Counted from the stretch's first letter, positions 21,453-33,236 are shown. The stretch is DNA of 64,000 bases from Ascarosepion bandense (GCA_037127315.1 JBBBDQ010001275.1:124001-188000); one strand, 5' to 3'. Notes: a model not told the origin generated them from the letters alone. Program-made: numbers and translations.

Positions 21453-21890
21453 CGCACTTTTGGTTTTGTGTCATATTTAAGCTTTGTTTAGAAAATCAAC
21501 ATCACATTCAAAACCAAGATATTCCTCAATAATTCTTTGGCTTTTCCTGATATTTTCTCCATTTTATTTACAATTAAAAAATCACAAATTTATAAAAACT
21601 CAAAAATAAAATTGATTTATTTTTAGTATTATCAGGATTCAGATATTTGAGAAAATTCTCAATTACTTTTGACGAATCTTTAGCAAAAGTATTATTTGTT
21701 TAACCTCAAGCATTTTCCTGCTGACCCACATGCAAAAAGATTAACATTATAGATATATTTTCTGAAAACTTCTTAGATTATATTTTCAGTTTTATTGTTT
21801 GATCTAGTAAAATAGATAAATTTATCTACATTTCAATTGTAAACATTCTTCAGTATTTTTTAAATGAAGCATCATTTTAACAGTGATCTA
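21453..21890. other. Unassigned AT-rich sequence
   Basis: Nothing recognised. Confidence 0.5.
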
Positions 21891-21891
21891 T

Positions 21892-21904
21892 CTATATCTA
21901 TCTA

Positions 21905-21939
<35 letters not shown>

Positions 21940-22002
21940 TGTCTTATGTCGATGACATGACTCGGAGTTTCATGCAATCATCAGGTGCATTTTTCAAATT
22001 GA

Positions 22003-22039
<37 letters not shown>

Positions 22040-22146
22040 GAACTGCTAAAAAGTTGTAAGTTTAAAAATGTATTTTTTTGACAGTATTTGTTTATTTCTA
22101 TTATTATATTTGATATTTCAGACCGTCCTCGGCCCTTCATCAGAAA
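21892..22146 (-). repeat. (TA)n-bounded repeat with two hammerhead-like motifs
   Basis: (TA)n lies at 21905-21935 and 22007-22034. On the reverse strand, CTGATGATTGCATGAAAC is at 21984-21967, and CTGATGAAGGGCC, ACGGTCTGAAAT at 22144-22114. Both fit the same core pattern. Confidence 0.5.
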
Positions 22147-22329
22147 CAAATGATTTTAAAATTCAAATTAGAAACGTTTTCGTGAGAGTGTTCATGGAGT
22201 GAGATTGTTTACATCACGTGACGCAGAAAGCGACAGATTTTTTTAAAAATATTTGTAAACGTAAACCTATCTTTAATAATACTTATAAATTTTGTTTTAG
22301 AGAAAACTTTTTAATTGTATCTAAAAAAA

Positions 22330-22678
22330 AATATATATATATATATACAAATAATGATTTGTACCCAAAGAAAACACCAATAACCTTAAACAGAATAGAC
22401 ATCATAATTACCCCAAACCCGAGGAACGTTTCGGCCAACACTTATCAGGGGCTTCGTTGGCTTAATTATAAAGGGTCAAAGAAGGACAAAACAAAGGATT
22501 ATTTACTTTTAAACGAGTTCCATCTTCTCCCAGTATTGTAAGTAATCCTTTGCTTTGTCCTTCTTTGAACCTTTATAATTAAGCCAACGAAGCCCTTGAT
22601 AAGTGTTGGCCGAAAGGTTCCTCGGGTTTCGGATAATTATGACGTCTATTCTGTTTAAGGATATATATATATATATAT
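22330..22678. repeat. Inverted-repeat element between (TA)n tracts
   Basis: The arms at about 22377-22510 and 22540-22661 are inverted copies: CTTAAACAGAATAGACATCA, CCCGAGGAACGTTTCGGCCA, CAAAGAAGGACAAAACAAAG. The loop is about 30 bases. Its TTTTAAACGAGTTCCATCTT matches the larger inverted repeat at 48.9-49.6 kb. Each arm has CTGATAAG..GGCCGAAA, a decayed ribozyme-like core. Confidence 0.85.
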
Positions 22679-22759
22679 CCAAGTGAATAAAAAACAAAGA
22701 AAATATTAGCAACGTTCAAAACATTAATTTATAACAGTGCTCAATATAGAAATAGAGCT

Positions 22760-23037
22760 ATGAATATTTATTATAAATTATAATTTAGAACATGTACAAA
22801 TTACAATACAACCCCACTTTTTTATCCTCTTTACCTGATACAAAACTTTTCAAAAAATAAAGGGGAAGTGAGATTTTTAAATTTTTTTGTCAAAAATAAT
22901 GTTTATTATCATCATTATTAACAACTTTACGGAACATGGTTCTTTCAATGCCGAAACAAAATGTACACTTTTGTAGTAAATTGTAATTTGTACATGTTCT
23001 AAACTATAATTTATAATATATATATATATATATATAA
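22760..23037. repeat. Inverted-repeat element ending in (TA)n
   Basis: ATAATTTAGAACATGTACAA near 22778-22800 is inverted in the stretch at 22986-23010. The inner part has GTTCTTTCAATGCCGAAAC. (TA)n lies at 23017-23036. Confidence 0.7.
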
Positions 23038-24119
23038 TAGGTTTGTTCATACTACATTGAGTACTGTTTTATGAACACCTGAATGATAATATTATACATG
23101 TGTGTACCCTCATATGTATACTTATTAATTCACGTAAATATATATGTGTATGTGTGTTTAGTCTTTTTTTAAATTTTTATTTTCAATTCTGCAAGATTGC
23201 AATCAGTGCACATTTTAGTCATCAACAAACTCCATTTTTGCAAAATAACGCCTCATCTCAGCAATGCAAGCTTTTTCTAATTTCCTTTTTTTAGGAATGT
23301 TGTCCTCGATTTTTACATTTTGCTTTAACCAGTCAGCTCTTTTAACCTCACTACAGTTTGACATTTTAAAGGTTGCACTTCATTAGAGATCAAATCTAGG
23401 TATCAAGTAATTTTTTTAAGGCTGTTTTCTTAGTCTTTTTCAGAACACGTCATCTGAGGGGACCTACCTTCATTTCCAACTCTCCTATGTGCATTCATGT
23501 CATTTCTTTTATTCTCTCTTTCTTCTGGATTTGGAGATCTCAATTCCTTTCCTTTCTCAAAGACAGACAATTTGATTAGGTTCAGCTGGATAATTTTACG
23601 ACATGTCAACACTTGTTGGGGTTATTTAATATCGAATTTTGTATGAGGCACCCAGTGAAGATCAAATTTATAACTCAGTAGTAATGGTCAAACAGACTAA
23701 TCTTGTTAATCTGGAAATGATTTTACTACGAAAATACAATGCAAATAGATTTTTACTATGAAAACATATTGAGCAGAGAATGGTGTAGTGGAAATCTTGC
23801 TACATTTTAAACTGTCCACAATCACTGCAAGAGAATTCTAGAAAAAAAAGCAGCTATGCACAGTCAGTCCAAACCAAGGAGGCACGAAGTATTTGAGATA
23901 TTCAAAAGAGTTGGATATTTTCTGGACAATCTATTGTTGATTGCCAGTTTTCTTCAATTGCAATGTAGAAGTGCTTTTACAATGTGAATCATTTTCAATG
24001 ATTACCCAGATAAGGCAGTAGTAGTGCAGAGAATAAGAACATTAGGTTTGAAGCCTCTTAAAATTTCTAAGATCAGTTTTGAACAAAGACAAAATGGGAT
24101 TAAATCCTAAAATAAAGTG
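23038..24119. other. Mostly unassigned; tRNA-like remnant at 23640-23715
   Basis: On the reverse strand near 23715-23640, a decayed tRNA-like stretch ends in GATCTTCACTGGGTGCC, like 17400-17478. The rest is AT-rich with no gene recognised. Confidence 0.4.
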
Positions 24120-24706
24120 TAAAATGCAGCAAACCCCCGAGGTATCCTTGATAAAATCCAACAGAGAATCTGTAATGTGCTGGATCCCAACTTGGCAGCT
24201 CTGATACAGTCACTTTCTCACTAGCACAATGTGGCTTCCCTGTGTCTCTTCTACCAATACTTTCATGGCTTCTGCTCCACTGAACTTATCTCACTGGTGT
24301 CCCCTATATATAAATTTACTCGAGCCACAAGATTAGCAACTAGGTCCCACCCTTTTACTCTGAAACCAATAAAATGTAAATGCAAATTCTACTCCAGCAG
24401 CTTCTTTTCTTGCACTTCCTGTGGAATTCCCTTCTGTTTACTTGCTTCCCTGACAGCTACAATCTCCAAGAATTTAAATGTAAGGTCAATAGTCATCTCC
24501 TATCTCACTAACCTGCATGCTCTCTCTCTCATGTTCCTTTCTCCATCCACTCCACTCTCATCAATATTCTCATCCTTCTCTTATCCACTTGCTGACACCT
24601 CTTCCACTTTTTCTCATAACTTTTCCTCCTATGTAACCCACTGCAAAACAGTGGCAGTAAAATGCCTTGCTTGAGGCAATAGGATTGTAAAAAAAAAAAA
24701 AAAAAA
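24120..24706 (+). pseudogene. LINE-1 3' part with poly-A tail
   Basis: The forward strand reads VASLCLFYQYFHGFC, IYKFTRATRLATRSHPFTLK, and a C-terminal NSLPFTCF-like block, then the 3' end ATGCCTTGCTTGAGGCAATA and (A)18 at 24689-24706. The frame is partly intact at 24231-24674. It lacks the RT domain. Confidence 0.82.
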
Positions 24707-24717
24707 TTCTGTTATAA

Positions 24718-24789
24718 TGTGGATATAAAGTGGTGGATCAATTCTACATTACAATCAATATATAAACTGATCCCTCACTTTATGGCCAC
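24718..24789. mobile_element. Tiny MITE, copy 3
   Basis: TGTGGATATAAAGTGGTGGAT to GATCCCTCACTTTATGGCCACA, inverted ends as in copies at 18785 and 19082, in opposite orientation. It lies between two LINE-1 3' ends. Confidence 0.65.
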
Positions 24790-24794
24790 ATTTA

Positions 24795-24926
24795 TCTTTC
24801 TCTTACCCACTTCCTGACTCCCCTTATAACCTGTCATTTATTATCATAACTTTCCTCCTATGTAACTCCCTGCTAAACAGTGGCAGTAAAATGCCTTGCT
24901 TTGGGCAATATGATTAAAAAAAAACA
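24795..24926 (+). repeat. LINE-1 3' end fragment
   Basis: TTTCCTCCTATGTAACTCCC, TGCCTTGCTTTGGGCAATA and an A-run repeat the end of the copy just upstream, so the two form a short tandem of 3' ends. Confidence 0.7.
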
Positions 24927-25321
24927 TCTCTTAGCTACAATTCTGGATGAAAATGTCTGAGCCATATGCACATAGGATTACGATACCCATTTTATTTTTT
25001 GTTTTTTATGTATCCCTTCAGGAATGTATGGAGGAAAGAACTGTTTCTATGGTTCATATCTTATGGGAATTAAACTGACTCCAACTGTGAAAGAAAAATA
25101 AATTTGAAAAAATGAAATAAAATCAACACTGTTTCAAGGACAGATCCTTAAAATAAGTTTCTATCAGCTGTCAGTATTGTGTGAGGTAATGAATAAAAAA
25201 TTAATATTTACATGTCAGCCATTTGTGTCATTCAAAAATTTTTTATGGCTTGCAGGTTATTTAAAGCCTTTGAAGAAAATATTTTTACACTGCAAAAATT
25301 TTTTTAAATAATAATGATTTC
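24927..25321. other. Unassigned sequence
   Basis: Nothing recognised. Confidence 0.5.
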
Positions 25322-25600
25322 ACTGATACAAGTCCAAAAAATTGATCCATATATTGGGGCTGGGGTAGAAAAGGGGAATTCATACGTTTCCCAAGGGTAT
25401 TTGTACAGAAGTAAATATAATGAATGCAACCAACATCGGAACTATGCTCTCTGAGTTCTAATTCAAAGCTATTATCTATTACACTACCCACACATCCAAG
25501 ATTATAGTACCTGGTATCCTCAAGTGGTCACTGATCAGGCTCAATATTGCTTAACTTCAGTGATTATACAAGAATAAATGTTTCAATCTGATATTGTAGT
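25322..25600 (-). mobile_element. 5S-tRNA composite SINE, truncated and decayed
   Basis: In reverse, a 5S-like unit (25600-25503, with GATATTGTAG, CACTGAAGTTAAGCAATATT, TGATCAGTGACCACTTGAGG) precedes a tRNA-like unit at 25495-25420 and part of the body (AATACCCTTGGGAAACGTA). Confidence 0.7.
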
Positions 25601-25777
25601 TGGCCTTTTTCTGCTTATTATTAATTTTTCTGTTCCTAATTCTTCCATATCCTGTAACCCACTGTGTCCTTGCATGGAATGATACTGATTAAAAAGAAAA
25701 AGAGGAAAAAAAAAAGGAGGTGTTAGCTATGCCATTATTAATCTTAAGAATTTAAAAATAAAAAATTATCTTTTGTT

Positions 25778-26330
25778 TTAATCATTTCACCCCAAGTTAG
25801 GCAATAAAGCCATTAATCTACAAGGGAGTGGAAAAGAATGAAATGACTTTAATGAGGAGAAAGGACTATAAAATATGGCGATTGGCATCACAGTTAAATT
25901 TTTGAATATTTTAGGTGGCAAAGAAATGAAAAACATAAAGAAAGTTTCACAGTTGAGAAGTGAAAGAAAAAAGAAACCTATTAAAATAGAACTTACAGTT
26001 TCATCTATTTCAACAGTAAAACGATGAGACCTACTTGCCAGTCTAGACAAGTGCTTAAATTTAGTCAAATGTGGTCAAGGTACCTAAACAAATAAATATT
26101 TATAGAAACAACAGAGGGAAACTATGACAAAGTGATGGTAAATTAACACTGTGAATATTTCTTCAAATTTTGTCGAGAATCTCAAGACATACAGCAGGAG
26201 CATTTTAAAAACATATGATCGCAATACTCAATTCATGAATGTGCAAGATGAATAATGATGAAAAAACTTGCCTGGTATGACTCAGTGATCCAACCTTCTT
26301 AGCAATGGACCTAGAAATTCATTCAATATA
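25778..26330 (-). pseudogene. LINE-1 3' part, reverse strand
   Basis: The complement of the LINE-1 3' end (CATTTCACCCCAAGTTAGGC) is followed in reverse by SRLASRSHRFTVEIDE and LNCETFFMFFISLP-type sequence, a degraded LWNSLP block. Heavily mutated. Confidence 0.72.
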
Positions 26331-26565
26331 AAAATAATTTCACTTAAAATAATTTCTGACCAAGAAGGTGAAAATAATCAGTAATCATTTTAAATTCTTT
26401 CTTTGGTGCATGAATTTTTGGGCCTCTCAACTGCTGTGAAAATTAATCATTTGGTGATTTCAGTTTCTATATAACCTAAAACATCTATCAGAGACTCATT
26501 TGTTTTTTCTTATAAGGCAAAAACACTTGATTTTCAGAAGAAGTTTAACTTTTTTAGTCATATGA
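26331..26565. other. Unassigned sequence
   Basis: Nothing recognised. Confidence 0.5.
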
Positions 26566-27610
26566 TAATTTACAGTATCTACATTATTCGGACTATTGTC
26601 CTCATCTTTGTTGCCATTTGTACAACATTTCAGCCATTGTACACTCCAGCCTTCTTAAGGGGACGACCTGTCACTACTTTATATTTTTTAACAACTACAT
26701 GGAATTGCCCGCACACAGTCCTTAGTCATGTCCTCCTCTGTTGGGGGTCTTACTCAGAATAGGTACCTGTAAAGTGTAGAACTACTTCTGAAGATCGTCC
26801 TGATGTTATATGACCACAGATTCTTTGTATTTTCTCTGATAACCCCTTCATGTAGGTAAAGCTACAAGAAAATTGAAATAATAGAGAATGCCACTGGAAA
26901 CTACATAAACTTAAAAAATCAGAATATATGCTAAGCTTAAAAAATCTCCTAAGCCGACTAAGCATAGAAATGAACACAATATTAGCAACAGTAATACGGA
27001 GTGCCAGAGAAAATCATTAGTGTCGAAACTTGCAATATGAGCCCTGGGAAAAAATACTAGAGAAATCCATTAACATCTTTGTGGCCATTTGTATGACGTT
27101 GTACGCTCCAGTCTTCTTAAAGAGATGGTTTGTCTCTCCTTTATATTTCTTTTAACATACACACAGTTCTTAGTCATGTCCTCCTGTTGGGGGTCTTACT
27201 CAGAAGAGGTACCTGTGAAGTGTAGAACCACTTCTGAAGATTGTCCTGATGTTATATGGACGACAGATCCTTTGTATTTTCTCCAATAACCCCTTCATGT
27301 AGGTAAGGCTACAAGAAAATCGAAAGGCTGTAACACAAGGGGAGATAGAAAAATCAGGTGTAGCTGACCATATATAGAGGGAGAAAGGGAATCACCATCC
27401 CCTATGGGATTAAGTTGAAATAATAGATAGAGAACGCCACTGGAAACTACGTAAACTCAAGGAATCAGCACATATGCTAGTCGACAAAAATTCCTAAGCC
27501 AACCAAGCATAGAAAGGAACACAATATGGGAACCAATAATATGAAGTGCCATAGAAAATCATTAGTGTCAAAATTTCAATATGAGCTCTAGTAAAAAATA
27601 TTAGAGAAAA
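26566..27610 (+). repeat. ~500-bp segmental tandem duplication, Penelope-like content
   Basis: Landmarks occur twice: TAGTCATGTCCTCC (26725, 27171), GTTGGGGGTCTTACTCAGAA, TAACCCCTTCATGTAGGTAA, and GCCACTGGAAACTA. Forward translations of both carry HWKLRKLKESAHMLV-type and ERNTIWEPI-type sequence, which I think is Penelope-like C-terminal coding sequence. The start of each unit has the reverse GCCTTCTTAAGG motif. Dead copies; the family call is inference. Confidence 0.6.
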
Positions 27611-27739
27611 CCATTACTAGAGAAAAACCATTAAGATCAAAAAATTGCAATATGAACTCTGGTAAAAAAGGGTTACTGGACATTTGGCTTAAAAATCCCC
27701 AAAATTCAGTTGTTCTTAAAGACACATGACCCAGTGAAT

Positions 27740-27970
27740 ATAGACGTTGGTTAGTTCCTGTGACTTGACCCAAAGAGTTGTGAGTTCAATACCAGGCTAC
27801 AGTAGTAGTGAACAAGTAACTTACAGGGTTAGAGGGAGAGAACTCATGACTATCAGAAGAGACTCTAGGCAAAGAATAAGAATGATATACCCCAGTGATT
27901 ATAATAAAGGGTTTGATTTGAAATTCCTAGCACCTGAAGAAGGCTGGAGCCTACAATTGTCAAAACATCA
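27740..27970 (+). repeat. tRNA-like unit followed by hammerhead-like motif
   Basis: GTTGGTTAGTTCCTGTGACT and GAGTTCAATACCAGG (27775-27795) are box A- and box B-like. About 140 bases downstream, 27934-27966 reads CTGAAGAAGGCTGGAGCC then CAAAAC, the decayed GAAAC. This is the same order as 17480-17243 on the other strand. Confidence 0.45.
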
Positions 27971-28045
27971 TATAGTCTAAAAGACTAGAAGACTAAAGAC
28001 TAAAAACAAACTATAACTTTACATAATTTGGACTTATCAATCAGC

Positions 28046-28522
28046 ATTTTTTTCTGCCGTAACTCTCACAAAGTCATGTAATTAACTGCAGAATGACGTT
28101 CTATGTAGGCAGCAATTTTCTGTCGAATTTTGGTCAATTTTCTTCCTTTACTGAAACTTCCAGCAATGTACTTCCTGCTATGAAAGTAATAATTGTAGAA
28201 ATACAATAGCGCATTACTTTTATTACCAGAAGTACATCGCTGGAAGTATCAGTAAATGAAGAAAAATCGACCAAAAATCTGCCAAAATTCGTTGCATGCA
28301 CAGTATGTCATTCTGCAGTTAATGACATGATTTTGTGAGAGTTACGGCAGAGAAAAAGTGCAAGATATAGCTCGTTTTTTTCTGGACATTTAGATAAAAA
28401 AAGTTTCTTTGATAACTAACAGTTGATTTGAGTTCAGCATATACATTTGCACAGAGATAATGGTATTTTGGATAAATTTGAAGGGGAAAAGCCATCATGA
28501 CTTAAAACAAAAATTTACGGTG
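28046..28522. mobile_element. Long foldback element, left-truncated copy
   Basis: The inverted arms meet at about 28200 (TAATTGTAGAAATACAATAG). The left arm begins only at TTTTTTCTGCCGTAACTCTC while the right arm runs on to CCATCATGACTTAAAACAAA and AATTTAC. It is the same family as 29885-30527. Confidence 0.85.
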
Positions 28523-28529
28523 ATATTTT

Positions 28530-28850
28530 ATATCCCACTTCTAGAAAGGACAGAATCTTTTTTTTCTCATCTTGGATTCAAAATAAATAGTAATAAATAA
28601 ATAAATTCGTTTGCCATTGATGCAAAGGATAAAGAAACAGGAAAGTGTTTCTTGTCAGATGTGCAATTTTATGACCCCACTTCTAGAAAAGACAAAATCT
28701 TTTTTTTCTCATCTTGGATTCAAAATAAATAGTAATAAAGTATAAAAAATAAATACATTCATTTGCCATTGATGCAAGTGATAAATAAACTGGAAAGGGT
28801 TTCTGGTCAGAAGTGAAATTTTATGATCCCATTTCTGGAAAGGTTAATTT
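28530..28850 (+). repeat. ~140-bp tandem repeat, 2.3 units
   Basis: CCCACTTCTAGAAA recurs at 28534 and 28675, and a diverged CCCATTTCTGGAAAGG at 28828, with TCATCTTGGATTCAAAATAA and TTTGCCATTGATGCAA between. Not coding. Confidence 0.85.
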
Positions 28851-29870
28851 TTTTTCTCTTTCCACCTTTCAATGATTTTTCAGACAAGTTTTCAGCGACT
28901 CTACTCATGAATTTCAGATTCAGCCATCTGAGCAGTAAGCAACTTGAACTCGACCATCTTTACCCATTTTTATCATGACTTCCCATCATTTCTAAACCAA
29001 AAAGAAAAAATGGACTCAAGAGACATTTGAACTTTATTTCATTTCAGTCAACATAAAAGGAATAAATGTCTGTTTGCAGAAACAAAAGTTTTTTGTCTGC
29101 TTCTTTTTCTTTGCTTATATGCTGAACAGGCACCGTCACCTGAAAAATACACACAAAAACCACAACCTTGTTAGCATCGACAATTGGTAACTCTGACATT
29201 TAAAAGAAGCATGTCCATAACACATACCAACTACCACAAAAAGTAGAACAAAAAAAAAAAAAATCAAACCTAATCCCAATATTCAATATGAGCAGAAAAA
29301 AATACAGATATTACAATTACTCATACTTAATGGGACATGCTGGAAATAGAAGACTTCAGTAACTTAACATTTTACTTATTAGAAAATAGTATGAAATCCT
29401 CCTAACGAATCTCTTTAAAACAATTCAACAAATAAAAAAAAATAACTCAAGTGACCATGCTGAAATGAAATCAGACAAATAATAAAAACATCTGTCGTTA
29501 ATAATGGAAATCAGACAAACAATAGAGACATCTGTCGTTAATAATTGAATATATAACAGTCGTCCAGTACATTTGTGGAAAAGAAAACATTGTTGAAGGC
29601 TGCCTCTCAAGACCAGCAAAATGCAGTGACAGCCGGCCTTTGTGACTTATCAGCGTTCATTAAGCAGAAAGAGTTTGACACAGAAAGAAAGATAGAATAA
29701 TAAACAAACCGAAATAAAATGTCTTCTTTGTTTATATATTGAACACACATCTTTAGCTAAAATACAGATAAAACCTATAATCTTGTTTAGATCAACAAAT
29801 TTGCATATAAATGTCTTTGAATCAAGCAATAAACATAAGTAAAAGAAAACTTTTGTTTTCTCGTGCCGCT
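28851..29870. other. Unassigned, with a 42-bp direct duplication
   Basis: AAATCAGACAAATAATAAAA, ACATCTGTCGTTAATAAT at about 29467-29504 is repeated at about 29508-29545. The rest is AT-rich with no gene. Confidence 0.55.
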
Positions 29871-29884
29871 TAAGGGCAATAAAT

Positions 29885-30527
29885 GGTAAATTTTCGTTTT
29901 AGGTCCCGAAGGCTTTTCCCCCTTCAAATTTATCCAAAATAGCATTATTTAGGTGCAAATGTATATGCTGAACTCAAATCAACAATTAGTTACTGAAGAA
30001 ACCTACCTTTTTTGCTTTGAATGTCCATAAAAAAAAAACGAACTATATCTCGCACTTTTTCTCTCCCGTAACTCTCACGAAGTCATGTAATTAACTGCAG
30101 AATGACGTACTGCATAGGACAACAAATTTTGGTTGATTTTCATTCGATTTTCTTCCTTTACTGAAACTTCCGGCAATGTACTTCCTGTAATGAAAGTAAT
30201 AAGTGTAGAAATACAATAGCACATTACTTTCATTACAGGAAGTAAATTGCCGGAAGTTTCAGTAAAGGAAGAAAATCGACCAAAAATAGACCGACATTTG
30301 TTGTTCTACGCCGAAAGACATTCAGCAGATAATTACACGATTGCATTAGAGTTACGGGAGACAAAATGTAGTTCGATTTTTTTCTGGACATTTAGATAAA
30401 AAAAGGTAGGTTTCTTCAATAACTAATTGTTGATTTGAGTTCAGCATATACATTTGCACAGAAATAATGCTATTTTAGATAACTTTGAAGGGGGAAAAGC
30501 CTTCGGGACCTAAAATGAAAATTTACC
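29885..30527. mobile_element. Long foldback element, complete, 8-bp target duplication
   Basis: The whole 643-bp element is an imperfect palindrome centred near 30208. The left end GGTAAATTTTCGTTTTAGGT is inverted at the right end ACCTAAAATGAAAATTTACC. CAATAAAT at 29877-29884 is repeated at 30528-30535. An 8-bp duplication and GG-starting ends fit hAT/P/Merlin-like DNA transposons in general; which one is not decided. No coding capacity, so non-autonomous. Confidence 0.9.
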
Positions 30528-30535
30528 CAATAAAT

Positions 30536-32045
30536 AACTCCTCACCCTCAACCAGTGAAAAGACAAAAAAAAGCTTTCAAAAGAAAAGTGAGTTTTGGCA
30601 GTCTACTACTCTTACCAGCTTCAGATTACAGAACTCGAGAAAAAAAAAGAGTTCTCAAAGAGTAGCTGGAACATGTTTGGAATTGGGGTTAATCTTCTGC
30701 TAATATTTTATTCAGACGAGGCAGGCAGAAATCTGAATAGTCTTTAAGCACAAAACTGATTTGGTTAATCACATTGGTTGATGCAAAACTCTACTCCTTA
30801 CCAATTGACAAAAAAAAAAAAAATTATATTCTCTAATCCCCCTTGAGAATAGCAGAAGATTTTCATTCACTCCTGAAGGAAAAACAAACACACAAGGAAA
30901 AACGTCAGAGATTTTTCTAATAGAAAAAAAAAAAAGATGTGTGGTTAGCTATCGGAGAGATACTGATTCAATATTGCTTACTTTGATCATAGAAAGCAAG
31001 TCACCTGTTTTAAGTAGGTTCTCCATGCAATTAATGCAGTGATCAAATACATGAGCAAAAGTGTTATTGATGCAATCAGCTAAGAAAGGAAATCAAAGAG
31101 ACGAGTTCTTTTGCTTTTGTCAGAGGTTTGGGAGAAGCTTTTGTTTTTTCTTTTCAAAAAACAAAAGCAGAAAAAAAAAAGAAGAATTTCCTCTCTCCAG
31201 GACAAGGTCATTTTAAGTGAAAGTTACCAGATTCTTTTTCCAACCTGAACAAGTTCCATTAGAAAGTCTGTTTCTTGAGTTTAGCTTCCTTTTATTTGAT
31301 TCTGTCGCATCAAAAAGTCAATCGAGAATCTCTTACTGGCAATTATTGCATTTATTTGGTGTTTTCATTTTCTGAAAACGAACAATGTTTTTCATACTTG
31401 GCGAGAAAAAAAAATCAAAATGGCTGACAAGATCATTTCCAACAGCAACTCCATCTCTGTATGTCTTCCATGACATCTGACACTTTCTCAAAGAAATATG
31501 GCAGAAGTTAATCAGAAGAAACAAGAAGGAAAGATAATGAGATTCCTATTTAATAGAATTGGTAAAAAAAAAATAAAAAAAAGAAGTCAAATAATTTAAA
31601 TGCTAATGATGCCAAAGTTTAAAAAATGACGGCAAAACCTTTTTAAAGAATATAACAGGATTAAGAGTCGTCTAGGTTCTTGCTTTTTAAATTTTTAAAA
31701 AATTATAGATACAAAATTTAGTGATTTTATTCTCATTTGCGCTGATGAAATTGAAAAATCAATTCATATTTTTCTTTTTTACTTGTGCATTTATTTCTGG
31801 TTACATACATATCTGAATTTGAAACACATTCACACGAACACGTTTGGTCACTCACAATGGAATAAACAGATGATGCACTGATATAATTTCATCCTATTTT
31901 AAATACAGACATAGGAATATATTTATATAATATAAAATGCATGTAAAAATACATTAACAGGAAATGCATATGCTGAATTAAAACAATGAAACTATATACA
32001 GGTAGGTTTATATATAGACAAGTATTCAAAGCATTCATTTACATG
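30536..32045. other. Unassigned AT-rich sequence
   Basis: Several A-runs (30810, 30927, 31568) and no gene or repeat family recognised. Confidence 0.5.
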
Positions 32046-32050
32046 CACTG

Positions 32051-32087
<37 letters not shown>

Positions 32088-32300
32088 CAGGTGAAGAGGA
32101 CTCAAGGTTTTACTATTTCGAGTGCCCCGGCATTTATTTTATTATGAACAGTAGTCAATATGATAAATATTATAGAGCTTAATATAATCATATAGTTATG
32201 AATTAAATGTACATTGTGACACAGAAATTTTTGTTTCGAGATAGATTCTCATCATCAGGCAATGTTGGATGTTGGTTGTACAGATGATTTACATTTAAAT
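32051..32300 (-). repeat. (TA)n-bounded Penelope-like repeat piece with hammerhead-like core
   Basis: (TA)n lies at 32051-32083. On the reverse strand, 32258-32233 reads CTGATGA, T, GAGA-loop-TCTC, GAAAC. It is the sister copy of 6985-7110 and shares TGAATTAAATGTACATTG-type flanks. Confidence 0.5.
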
Positions 32301-32544
32301 ACAAAAACTTTCGGTTTGCTGTGTATGTATGTGCGAAGATATAAAATTTACATGTGTGTTTCTTTAACTCATCAGAGTGAAAATTCATTTTGGAATTTGG
32401 CCCCAAAGAATACACACTAACCAACTTTTACACTTTTTTTTTCCCTTCCCTTGTCTTACTTTTCTCCTTTCTTCTTTTCCCTCCTTAATGGTCAAGATGT
32501 TAACCTACCTTTAACCTAACCTCATCACTTTCCTTTTTTTTTTT

Positions 32545-32579
<35 letters not shown>

Positions 32580-32984
32580 TTTAATTGTGATAATCTTTAG
32601 TGCTAAGGTTGTTTTTTTTTACATTTGATCAGTAAATGAAATGTATTAAAAAACCAACATAAAAGATGAAGATGCAATATTTGAAAAATGATTAAAAAAT
32701 GATTAAACTGATATTGAACAGAAAGTAAGAATTCATTAAAAATGATTTATGAAAATTGAAAGTATTCAATTTAGAAAATTTAAAAATATGAAAGAATTTA
32801 TATTTCAATTTTCACTGGAAACAAGAAAACTTGCACCAAATGTAAACAAAAATGATCTTAACAAAGAACTTTTGTTAGTTTTAAACCAAACTTGTATAAA
32901 TGAAGAACTGCTACTGAAATACATTAGTATGTCAAACCCCAACTTTCAAATTACGTGCAATCCCACATTTCAAAATCAAAATGT
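32301..32984. other. Unassigned, with (GA)n
   Basis: (GA)n lies at 32547-32578 after a poly-T. The 82-codon open frame at 32749-32997 is A/T-driven and I cannot assign it. Confidence 0.5.
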
Positions 32985-33236
32985 ACAGGTGGTGTAATGG
33001 ATAATGGCTCAGAATTACTAGTTGGAGAATGAAATTCCAATTCCAGCTGAGTTTGTTATTTTCACTTATGCACAAATACCATTGGGAAAGGTTTGAATTC
33101 ACATCTCCTCCATCTATGGGTTAATTAGTAAGACTTGTATCACTAAAACCGTTCCTGTCTTAAAAGAAAACTAGTTAAATTTTCAGCATCAAATAACCCG
33201 TAGAGATTGATATGCCACTAAACAAAAAACAATCAA
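32985..33236 (+). mobile_element. tRNA-derived SINE with the composite-SINE tail
   Basis: Box A-like GGTGGTGTAATGG is present; box B is decayed. Body AATACCATTGGGAAAGG, and tail AAATAACCCGTAGAGATTGA, TATGCCACTAAAC. The tail is that of the 639-bp composite, without the 5S heads. Confidence 0.75.
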
